A stretch of DNA of 64,000 nucleotides from assembly GCF_902806685.2 (NCBI RefSeq), contig NC_048539.1, positions 7,886,501 through 7,950,500 of the forward strand. Reading direction: 5' to 3'. This DNA is from Maniola hyperantus (lineage: Eukaryota > Arthropoda > Insecta > Lepidoptera > Nymphalidae). Positions 43,948-55,100 of this stretch are shown piece after piece. Both the position numbers and the translations under genes were made by a program. The notes beneath the pieces are model-generated. The model ran no database searches and was not told the DNA's origin. It saw only the letters and a program-made list of their open reading frames with translations. Within the stretch, counting starts at the first letter, position 1, and the number at the start of each line of letters is the position of its first letter.

Positions 43948-46638
43948 TCACCAATGTTTTGGGTATGTTCTCATCTTTGTTGTTTTTGAATTACAAGTAG
44001 TTTTTTGAGTTTGAGGTTTATACTTTTTATTAAAATCCTTGCAGGAGTGTCCGAGCTGCAGACACATTTGGCAAAGTTCTCTCACATGTTCATGTCTGTT
44101 GTCAGCAGAACTAGTTAAATCCGTAGGTTCTAAATCCCTCTGAAATTGGACCATTTAAAAAGTAACAAATTATTTATACAAAGGACATTTTTAAGAGGGT
44201 TAAAATACAAGATAAGCTATTTTTAGGGTTCCGTACCTCAAAAGGAAAAACGGAACCCTTATAGGATCACTTTGTTGTCTGTCTGTCTGTCTGTCAAGAA
44301 ACCTACAGGGTACTTCCCGTTGACCTAGAATCATGAAATTTGGCAGAAAGGTGGGTCTTATAGCTGACATTAGGGGAAAAATCTGAAAATCGTGAATTTG
44401 TGGTTACACACACAAAAAAAATTAATTTGTGGTCATTTATTTATTTTATTTTGTGATTTTTTTTATTTTTATTTTTTTATTTTATTTATTTTATATCTAA
44501 TTAGAACGGCAGTGCCACTTACACTAACTAGATGATTAATAATAAATTTAAATACAAATAAAGGTACAAGAAAAAAGACATAAAATACAAAACGATAAAA
44601 GATCAAAGAATTTTGAATATGTACGCTGAGAACATTGAATGACATATTCATGCAATGCTCTCAGCGTACTTCAGTAACTCCCGAACCAGTATTATAGACC
44701 CATCATTAAATGGGTCCCATTGAGCATTATTGTCCAAAAGCGCGTTGAATGATGCTAATGAACGGGGTATAGGTGACATAGATCTAGCAACAGTGCGATG
44801 ATGTGGGACCACGAAAAGTTTATTTTTTCGTGGACGAAGATTACTGTTGGATTCAGGGACACGTATGCGACACAGTTGGTTATGAAGTTCTGGAGCATTA
44901 ACATCTCCTCGCAAAATTTGACACATAATTTTGAGTTGGTCGCAAATGCGTCTGACCTCCAGGGAGTTGAAACCTAAGCAACCTAACAGAAATTTGGTTG
45001 GGTATAGGAAAGGATAATATCCATAGCAACGTTTATACAGGTATCTTAGGAAGGCCTTTTGTACTTTTTCTAATATAAGCCCGTACTTTGCCTCGTACGG
45101 ATGCCAGACACAGGTGCTTGTTTCGAGCTTACTTCGGACTAAGGCGTAATATAGTAATCGTATTACCAAAGGACTATGGAACTCCCGAGAGTTGCGTAGT
45201 ACAAATCCTAATCTTCGAAATGAGTCAGCTGCTACGGTGTTAATATGTGTTAATATGTCAATATGTCATAAACTAATAATTAGTATTTTCAATTTTCGAA
45301 GTAAGATAACTATATCAAGTGGGGTATCATATGAAAGGTCTTCACCTGTGCATTCTAAAACTGATTTTTATTTATTTTTATGCATCAGTTTTTGAGTTAT
45401 CATGCAAAATGTCGAAAAAATACGACTGAATTACGGAACCCTCGTTGCGCGAGCCTGACTCGCACTTGGCCGGTTTTTTTGAGATCAAGCCACTTTAACA
45501 GTAAGGTAGACTCACGCTCTTTTGTATTAAATAATTAAAACTGTAAATTCACAAACTTACATATTTATAAGGCAGGGTTGCTATCTTACAATTTTGACAC
45601 ATCTGATACTTATTTGGCCAGCACCAACGACTGTTCCAGTATCGTCCACAAGCGCTACAGCGGTATTCCCCAAATTTGGGACCGGGTGGTAACTTAAACA
45701 AAGTATAATAAAAATGTATGTTATATGATGTCTGTGATCTAGAGCGGAAAAAAAACGCGCACTGGTACGACCACAGCTACGATCCTGTGGGCCGCATGCA
45801 ACCCATCAATTTGATTGAATTGAATTACGTATTCCACCAGTTTGTTGTCGTGACCGAGGTCGCACCAATAGCGCCTCTTAACATTCTTAGATTTAGGTTT
45901 TTAAGAACCCTGTGGGAAACTAAGATTTTCTTAAATAAAAAGTTTCCCATGTCTTCAGAAAGCCATCTCTGTGCCTTTCGTCAAAATTTGTTCAGGGGTT
46001 GAGGGAGGTTGAGCCACAAAATGTCAAACGTGGCAGACACTTGCTAAATAATATTTCGCCTGTTTGCGACTACACTTTTGACAAACAATGTTCAAACCTA
46101 TTTGGACGGTTAATCCCACAGAACACACCATCCTTCTAAACTCGATAGAAACTAATTTACAGCCATTGTAAATCCTTTTTCTAATAACTCATTAGTTTTT
46201 GAAAACTTTGACTGTTGCAGTCGCAAACAGGCGATTCTACACAGACTACCTATGAGTAGCAATAGCCTAGTCTAGTGGTTGACGACGTCGGTCGATCTGA
46301 TCGATGGGTTGTTAATGATGATGACCTGGGTGTAGGTGCATATTAGTAAATAAGGTACCGAGGTATTTATGTATTGCTGAAGTAATAATACATAATACAT
46401 ACGTAATGAGATCTGGCAGCTCTATTGATACATATTTCACACACATGGTCGATGATCACCAAATTGTTCACTGCTGTGCGATTACAGTGCGCACAATGTT
46501 CACGACCCTAAAAATAACATTTAATAATAATTAACAGGTATTTTATATAAATTCAATGCAACTTTTTATGAATCAAGAGTACAAAGTTTGAAACTTGACC
46601 TAATAAAAACATACCTCACTGGACCAGAAGCAACCCAT
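43948..46638 (-). CDS. 150-residue protein with five CxxC pairs (ZAR1-like zinc-binding), four exons
   Basis: Minus-strand exons 46638-46615, 46507-46403, 45692-45561 and 44139-43948 (8, 35, 44 and 63 codons) are all phase 0 with GT-AG sites. Exon 2 holds CAHC and CEIC; exon 3 holds YRCSACGRYWNSRWCWPNKY followed by CQNC; exon 4 holds ELCQMCLQLGHSC. The spacing of exon 3, with aromatic and Trp residues between the CxxC pairs and then PYKY, resembles the zinc-binding C-terminus of ZAR1/ZAR1L (3CxxC type), RNA-binding proteins of oocytes; the similarity is partial. The C-terminus is basic. The short exons make it easy to miss. A LINE and a GGGTTCCG element fill intron 3. Confidence 0.65.
44224..45477 (+). 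mobile_element. GGGTTCCG repeat element interrupted by a LINE
   Basis: Same ends as the copy at 41028 (GGGTTCCGTACCTCAAAAGG to TCGCACTTGGCCGGTTTTTT). A LINE on the minus strand fills about 44440-45245, which lies between matching parts of the repeat. Confidence 0.7.
44440..45245 (-). mobile_element. 5'-truncated LINE with intact C-terminal frame
   Basis: The frame 45169-44648 codes for LLYYALVRSKLETSTCVWHP, KVQKAFLRYLYKRCYGY and so on: the region after the reverse transcriptase in Jockey/R1/CR1-type LINEs. A 3' UTR and a degenerate AAATAAA tail follow to about 44440. Confidence 0.7.
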
Positions 46639-47270
46639 ACTTCCAAGAAAAAGCGAAAACAACAAAATCGAATAGAAGTTCAGTACCTTCGTTCTTCGAA
46701 AAACCTCGAAATGATCATAACACTTGTTTACAGATCAAAATATAAAATTTGACCCTCCAGTATTAAAATATTGTTGTAGTCACAGATCACTATTTAACTT
46801 TTAATTTGACTTTTCAAAGGGACATTACCGTTATTTTTTTTTAACTGGTTGTACGGCTCTGGGTTCTGACCCTTTTGAGCCGATTGCCGTTCTACTCAGA
46901 ATAAATACCTGTAGACATAGCCTTATTGTAACTTACTGTTATAGCGAGATAGCTAAGCCCTTATTAGAAGTGACAAAATGATTATGTTGTCCTTATAACC
47001 GTAGCCACTTTTTTGTTTGTCAAGACGTACCTATTTTGTACGTGAGATCTTGACAAACAACTTAAAGTGAGGTTATGTTAACTCAAGTATTTTAGAGAAA
47101 TAATTGATTTGTTTTGTTGTTTTAGAAGTTATTGTGCAATGGTGGGTTGCAGTATAGTTACTAGGCTCGGTTGATTAGCAACTAGCTTTTACATCTATTG
47201 CCACTCCTATCCTACATTGCACGTAGTAAAGCCAAAAAACCTTTTACAGACTGTGTTGGGATTTGTTCTT

Positions 47271-47726
47271 AAAGTCTGGCTATCGAAAGAAGAGACAGGA
47301 AAAGCGCGCCAAATTTAAAAAATATCAGTATGGCAGCCCCAAAATTAGTATGACCAGAGATTATTTGTTAATAAATAATCTCTGGTATGAGACATCAGCA
47401 CCTCGATTGCGGGAAACCTGCATCAATCATTATTACAATCTCAATTGTTCTGATTGGCTGAATTTGTGCGATTCTTGTTGCAACAATGCATTGCAGCCAA
47501 TAGTGAGCGAGCGTCAACCAATCAGAGGTGATTGCGATCGAGACATTGTAGCTGTCATTCTCCCGCAATCGCGCAGCTGGAATAACCTTATTTGATGGTA
47601 CTTGCTTTAGAATTACTTATTTTTATTTCTGTTATATCAAATTAGACTATTATTCCAGCTAATTTCAAAGCTGCCATATTGATATCCGCGCTTTTCCAGT
47701 CTCTTCTTTCGTTAGCCAGACTAAAA
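47271..47726. mobile_element. MITE with about 45-bp terminal inverted repeats, carrying a second MITE
   Basis: The left end AAGTCTGGCTATCGAAAGAA, GAGACAGGAAAAGCGCG pairs with the right end CGCGCTTTTCCAGTCTCTTC, TTTCGTTAGCCAGACT. Copy 3 of the palindromic MITE (ATCATTATTACAATCTCAAT) is nested at 47408-47560. I see no clean target duplication. Confidence 0.75.
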
Positions 47727-48231
47727 TTATCTCGTAGTCATATTGATATAAAGTGTTAGTTTTTGGTTTTTTACATTGATTCGATTATTAGGTTATTTTA
47801 AAGGCTACTAATACAGAAGGAGTCTTCTGTATTAGTCATAAATATTATTTTCATATAAAACTTTTAGTTAAAAAATAGAAGAAAGAGACTACTACAGCTT
47901 CAGAAAGCTTAACAGTGAATCTGCACCACTCGAGCGACTTTGACAGAAGATTTTGTATTAAAAATGCATTATTGTTATTTTAAAGTTTATTGTCAATATA
48001 TTTGATTTTAAATATAAAATATAATAATCTGTTAATAGCTCCATTGATTATTCAATTATATCAAAGTTAGTAATAGACATTAATCTATATTTTCTAATTG
48101 CAACTAACAAATTATACTAACATCATAACTATTAAATTATATTCCTTAATGAATAAAATGGCCATTAAAATGATTAGTCACATACCCATAACCTATATAA
48201 ATATCTAGGCCCTGGTCACCCAACTAAGTTG

Positions 48232-48263
48232 TATAAAAGAAACTGTATAAAGGCATTCACAGT
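48232..48263 (+). promoter_or_regulatory. possible TATA/initiator promoter
   Basis: TATAAAAG at 48232, a second TATAAAGG at 48246, and TTCACAGT at 48256-48263 resembling an arthropod initiator about 28 bases after the first TATA. No gene is recognisable downstream, so this may belong to the surrounding repeat. Confidence 0.3.
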
Positions 48264-48364
48264 AAGTGCTCCACACGTTGGTGCTAACGCTCGTACCAAC
48301 GTTGGTCGGTTATTTTCGTGAGGCGTACACGTGTATTAATACATTTCTGTACAATCAGAGCCAA

Positions 48365-48597
48365 CGTGAAGATGTCCGATACAGAAATCTGAATTGCTCT
48401 AAGCGCTTTTACAGTACTAAAGGCATAAAATTTGTATTTGTTTGATGAAAAAAGGAAATGCCATCCTTTTTTTCATCAAACAAATTCAAATTCAAATTTC
48501 TTTATTGCGAATATGGGTAAATACAAATTATATGCCCTTATAACCGCAAAAGCGCTAAGAGCAATTTAGATTTCTGTATCGGACATCTTCATGTTGA
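48365..48597. repeat. imperfect foldback element flanked by AACGTTGG words
   Basis: The outer left arm (GAAGATGTCCGATACAGAAA) pairs with the right arm (TTTCTGTATCGGACATCTTC). An inner stem TTTGTTTGATGAAAAAA pairs with TTTTTTCATCAAACAAA. A LINE tail (ATTCAAATTCAAATTTCTTT) interrupts the right arm. CCAACGTTGG-type words occur on both sides between 48275 and 48810. Confidence 0.65.
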
Positions 48598-49140
48598 GGT
48601 CAAAGAAGAGGTGGACGTACGCACTCAACAAGACTGGCGTTGGCGGCAACGTGTGGATGGATCGCGAACGTTGGCGCAGATTCCTTTGAAAAAACCGACA
48701 CAGAACGGCGAACTCCCAACGTTGGCGCGAGTGTTGAGGCCATTGCTAATTTCTCGATCCACGCGTTGGGAGAACAGTGTTGAAGCCAACGTGTGGAGCC
48801 GGCGTCAGGTAATAAGGAAGCAGCACTACCTACCGTAGCGCTCCGCAATGTAAACTCTACAAGTTACGCATGTTTGACCAGGAGTAAAAATCTATTGCAT
48901 TGATGATGCAAATTCTTCATTTCTGAGAGTCCTTCCACTATGTACTTGTACAATTAACGTTAGGAAAGATAGCTGGACTATAATTACATATGTACTTACT
49001 AACTTAATTACTATACAATACATAAAACTATTCCTTCTCGCGCAATAGGGAAGTGCGGTAGGTATCATCCGCAAACATATTCCTTCTACTGTGGTGTCGT
49101 TCAGAGCCTTCTTTGACTTGATACAAACCTTAAGTATAAT

Positions 49141-52100
49141 TTAGTAAGTATTATTTAAAAAAAAATCTTTATCATTAATTTGAGTACAGTCTTGTAGCAA
49201 ATATTTTTGTTCGTCGTCCACACGGCCTCTTTTAAGCAAATACACTAAAATGTACTGGTAAGGGAAGACAGGTACTTTGTGGTGGAAGAAAAACCGCAAC
49301 TTGACTCTTTCTATTATCTTCATGTCCACAAAACAGTAGTCGGCGGAACAACAGCTTCCGGGAGTTCTGTAAATAAAATGAACTCTTTTATTGTAATTAG
49401 CATGGATTTGTAGGTAAACTAATTACTACCCGCGGCTTCACTTCGAAAAATTCGGAATTTAGAAAAATTACCTTATAATCAATCAATACTTATAATAAAA
49501 CTGTAACAGGTCAAATTCTGTACATTGAAGATATTTTGAAAATTTTTTTTCGAGGGCACTCTATAAGATACTGAACCCAAAACTGTAATTTTTTTCATTT
49601 TTGTCTGTCTGTCTGTCTGTCAATGTACAGAATTTGACCTGTTACAGTTTTATTATAAGTATTGATTATAATAAAACTGTAACAGGTCAAATTCTGTACA
49701 TTGAAGATATTTTGAAAAATTTTTTTCGAGGGCACTCTATAAGATACTGAACCCAAAACTGTAATTTTTTTCATTTTTGTCTGTCTGTCTGTATCACGGC
49801 CGCGCATCACGCTGAAACTACTGAATGGATTCCAATGAAACTTGGTATGATTTGAGGTCATACTATGAGGAAGAATATAGGATACTTTTTATCCCGAAAT
49901 TCAGCATGGTTCCCGTAGGAGGGGACGAAAGTTAAAATGTATACTGAGTTCATTAACGCGTAGTCCGATTTCATTCATTCTTTTTTTGTTAGAAACGGGA
50001 TATTTTAAAGATTGTTCCGTAAATATTTCAAGGTCATCGGTTTTTAACCGACTGTCAAAAAGGAGGTGGTTCTTTTTTCTACATCGATTTTTTTGAGGTT
50101 TCTGGACCGATTTGCAATTTTTTTTTTAAATCAACAAAAAAAGTTTACGTCGTGGTCACATAAAAAATTCTGGATTCAACTCCTTAATCCTGATGCTGCA
50201 GGGTTACTGCCCGCCTGGGTTATCAAGATTCAGGAAGTGTTCATAGTAAATTCATATTGTAGGTACCAAGCAACGACAACAATCCCGAAAAATCAAAGAG
50301 TTCCCGCGGGATTTTAAAAAACGTAAATCCACGCGGACGAAGTCGCAGGAATCAGCTAGTATTATATATGTATGTCATTTTTCTATATTATAGAGGGAAT
50401 ATCTGTAGGTACAAAATTTGAACTTTCTAGGTCCTAGGGTTTGAACACGAATATAAATCGATAACGAAGAACAGAACGATATCTGTGATAGCCTAGTGGT
50501 TAAGACATCCGCCTCCTGATCGGAGGTCAGGGGTTCGATCCCGGGCACGCACCTCTAACTTTTGGGAGTTATGTGCGTTTTAAAGTAATTAAAATATCAC
50601 TTGCTTTAACGGTGAAGGAAAACATCGTGAGGAAACCTGCATGCCTGAGAGTTCTCTATAATGTTCTCAAAGGTGTGTGAAGTCTGCCAATCCGAACTTG
50701 GCCAGCGTGGTAGACTATGGCCAAAACCCTTCTCACTCTGAGAGGAGACCTGTACTCTGTAGTGAGCCGGTGATGGGTTGATCATGATGATGATGATGAA
50801 CGAAGAACGATCAAAATACAAAAGAAAGTTTTACCTGGGATCATAAGTCACAGGCTTCGCCTTGAGGGTCTTAAAGATCATTTGGTAGTACTGCCTGTAC
50901 TTTTTCTTCATGATCAGCACAATCTGCTTGCCTTCGAAGGGGTATTTGGAGCGATCCTTGTGCAGTTCCACGTGCCAGAACACGGCCGCCTTCGCCACTT
51001 CGACGCTCGTGTTGTCGATCTCGACTATTTTAGGGTGTCTTACCCATTCATACATATTTTCCTGTGAATCAGGGCTTTTTTATAGCAGAGGTTCCCAATT
51101 TTATTTGGCCATGGAACCCTAATTGATCATTATTTTTTGGCGGAACCCCAGCTGGTTATGTTGATAATGATAAATAATAATTATTATAAGTAGGTATTTG
51201 CAAAACATTTATTTTGACAAATAAATACTCCATGGCGCAGTGCGTGCACTGTTGTATAAAAAGTTGGTGGTCCCGGTTCGATTTCCGGCTTGAGTCTGGT
51301 CTGGTGGGAGGCTTCGGCCGCGGCTTGTTACCACCCTACCTGTTCCCGGTAAAATGCCGATTAGGAGTATACCTACCGAGTAGCTTCCATCTTAAACTGC
51401 CGTGTAGGCGTGACGGTGCGGCGCGGTTATGAGTCTTTTCCACAAACGTTTATTTAGGTAACTCTCGGACAGACCGTGGAACCCCTGTGACCCTTCCACG
51501 GAACCCTAGGGTTCCGCAGCCCACCAATTTTGAATCGCTGTTTTATAGGATCGTAGTAGGACAAGGAACCCCATGCACGGCACGATACGCAACACACGAC
51601 ACACTGCACACGACGTGACGTTCGTACGTTTTTCAAAAAAGGAGGAGATTCGCAATTCATCGAAATCTTTTTTTTTTATTATTGCTTTCGTTGTTCGCTC
51701 GTTCGCAATAGTTCAACTTGTAACTAACCTGTGGTCCTACCTAAGAAAACCCTGCCCTACCTCACATACAGAACTACCTATAAATGTTACTCCTAATTTA
51801 TTTTTAAAGTGGCACGTGCATCATCTAGCAGAAGGATCTTTTGGCAGTGTTGTGCCCATAATAAACCAAGAACTTTTAGAGTATCAGAAGTAATGAGTTC
51901 ATCAGACAAATGACTTTACGGGGTTTGGGCAAAGGAAGTGGGTATTCACATATTGAAACCCAAATGATTGTAAGTGTAGGTGTTCGGGCTTTGGAAGTAT
52001 GTAATCGCGCATTGAAAACTAACACATTATTTTGAAACGTGCGTTCGTGTATTGGATTTGTCTAATCAATCATTCGGTGGTTCGCGTATTGGAACCAACT

Positions 52101-55100
52101 GTCTACCGTGTTCGGGCTTTGGAAGTATGTGTTCGCGCATTGAAAACTAACATATTCTTTTGAAACGTGCGTTCGTGTATTGGTTTTGTCTAATCAATCA
52201 TTCGGTTGTTCACGTATTGAGTCATATTAAGCATGAATCTAAATAAATAAATCTTCCTTTAGTTTGTATAGACAACAATCATGCCGTAATCAACGAGATT
52301 AACACATTAGTTAAAACCCGAATTTATTAGACGTGTGCAAGCTGTTCTCCGGTGAAGCAGGAAAAGAGCTTTGTGTATTGGCATCATTTACCTTATGGGT
52401 GAAAAGATTAAAAGATAAATGATGGTTGATCGCTCCGCCACGCCATCAACGGTGAACTTCTGCCTTCCCTTAGTATCCCATCTTTTGTTCTTGATTTCTC
52501 AAGTTATTGAGAGAGCAATTTATCTCATGAAATACCAACGAACAGTAGTTCCCCCCCCCCCACAACACGTCATCATTTTTTATATAGCGCAACGTATGCA
52601 AGCATACTATTTAAAGCGGTGCGTCCCGCTTATGTTCAATCGAGAATAGACGATTACGAATATGATTACGATAATGATAATGATCATGAATATGAACATG
52701 AGTTGCATTTTTATCGTGGTGCATTCCCACATTTGATCTTTAGAAGATCAGAAAGATGAGCGGCAGCACTACGGTATCGCCGAAACGAGCTATATTCGCA
52801 GGCTAGACCCCAATCTTTCGAGTTTGTCGTGTATGCATTTGTATTAATATATTATTGCCATTCAGAAGGATATAATAACTATCCCAACACAATTTTAGTT
52901 TGTAGATGTATTTGTATTATACATGTAAGCGATAAAATATTTCACGTTAGAAATCACTTTAGCAAAAGATTCTCAGAGCACTGAAGCGCTAGGATTTCCT
53001 TTAGGCAGGACGTACAAACACCAGAGCGCTCCGACCCTCTCTCGCATGAGTGTCTTCAAACGCTAAAGTTGGTTTATGTATTTGTATTTATAAAAGCCAT
53101 CAGAAGAGTGCAGAACCCCAAACAATATCTGTATAACATAGAGATCAACAGACCTATCTGTGTCTCTAGTCAATTCAATTCTAGTTTCAGACACATGCGT
53201 GGCCCTACAGATAAGAACGTGTTCCCTCTGTGCACGTTTCCTTGCACTTAGCACTCAATGTATGCAAGCACCGCCGTGCCGGTGGTCCTTCAACACCCGC
53301 GACAACTCATTTGGCATTTAGGCATCGACCGCTGGGTCGTTCCCATGTACTACCTTCCCAACTGCAGTTTTCCTCGTCATACGAGTGTTTATAACGTTTT
53401 GTAAATTTGATCTTCTAAAATAGTTATTTTATGTTTTTATGTGTTAGTACAGCATTATTATAATCTACTAAACTGATTTCATAAACTTTAACCTAATATT
53501 TTAGTACTCTTTTCAACAAATTTTCCTATTGCTTTATTAGTATGGGAGATCATTAGTATGGGAGTCCATGATTGTTACAAACTGATTAGTTCAACCGTTG
53601 AACTAGTGACACTTTTTTATGCCTTTCTTTCGCACGCTATCTGTTTTACGTAGATGGTACCAAGTTAGAAACTTTTACGTAAGTGCCAACAACAATTGTA
53701 CAAAGTTCTCTTCCCAAACTCAATGAGATGAATGATGCGCGTATGCATAGATTAACACAAACTTTAATAAAAAAATTATGTAGTCTAAATAATAACTACT
53801 TTATACCATGCAGTCGCAGTATCTTGGTCGTTAGAGTTATTCATCTCACAAATATTTCGTTGTTTGTTCACAGTTAACACTAACACACAACATGTTACCA
53901 ACATCTTCATCCATACTATTATAAATGCGAAAGCGTGTCTGTCTGTTTGTCTGTCTGTCTGCTAGCTTTTTACGGCTCATCCGTTTAACTGATTTTGACG
54001 AAATTTCGTACAGAAATAGCTCACACCCCGGGGAAGGACATAGGCTACTATTATCCCAGAAAATTAAGGAGTTCTCACGGGATATTTAAAAACCTAAATC
54101 CATAAGAAGTCGCGGCCATATCTAGTTCTGAATAAACATATTCGAATCTTACTTGTAAAAACTTCTTGCATCGAAAACTGTCGTATATGAAACTGATGTG
54201 AAGCAACCACTTCCCAGTGGCAAGGGCGCACACCATCATCCCAGAGAATGTGTCGGTTGGCAACACTGACACGAAATGTGTTGCCAACATCTCCATCTTC
54301 GTGTTCTCGGCAACCACTCCGCCCAATTCATTGACCATTGCTACTAGTCTATCGCGATCCTGTAAACATTTTCCAAATAGATTATTTCTGTTTTTTTTCT
54401 GTCCGAAGGAGGGTTATGTGTTTGACCTGTATGTATGTATGTCCGCTAAAGGTTCATACTGAACGGCTCAACCGATTTTGATAAATGGTACGTCATAAGT
54501 TTTATCTTGATGGCGCGAGTTGATATTTTAAGAATTTTAGCTTAGGAGGGATCCTAAGCTAAAATTCTTAAAATATCAAAATGGCGGATTTTATGCGCTT
54601 TAATTTGCTGGCTGAAAGCATTACTTAGACGACTACCAACTTATGACTTACTTAGGACTTGCCCCCGCCTGCCATACATTTCCTAATATTTATGTTTATG
54701 ACATAAATGACCTTATCTCTATTTTTAACTGACTTCAAAAAAAGGAGAAGGTTCTCAATTCGTCGGAATCTTTTTTATAGAATGCAAAGCTTGTTTTTTG
54801 CTTTTCAGTTACCAGTTAGCAGTCGGGTTTTTGTTTTTTAATTACGTCATTTTACTCTAAATTAATCTATAGTATAGGAAAGTATGTAAAAGGAGAAGGT
54901 GATCTATCAAAGCACAGCTCAAATCACTGGACAAATCGGGTGGAAATTTGCATGCAGATAGCTATAATGACGTAGACATCCGCTCAGCAAGGATTTTGAA
55001 AATTCAACCCCTAAGGGGGGTTTTCACTTTACACAAATGCATTATACTATGTGTTACAAAGTGATTTTCATAATTTTCTTCTGGGAAGCTGTTTTTGAAC

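Larger units (their letters stand above)
46639..49140. other. intergenic with MITEs and a possible promoter
   Basis: No supported gene. It contains a hairpin at about 46997-47062 (TTTGTCAAGACGTAC ... GTACGTGAGATCTTGACAAA), a nested MITE (47271-47726) and the foldback with TATA motif described next. Frames at 47263-47595 and 48611-48838 fall inside repeats. Confidence 0.5.

Noticed and set aside
47263..47595. 110-codon frame
   Set aside because: Made entirely of MITE sequence.
51573..51893. 106-codon frame downstream of the hAT MITE
   Set aside because: No recognisable domain, lies in an intron on the opposite strand, and composition resembles repeat debris.
53683..53877. Frame in the long BRCT-gene intron
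   Set aside because: No signature and a random-looking codon pattern.
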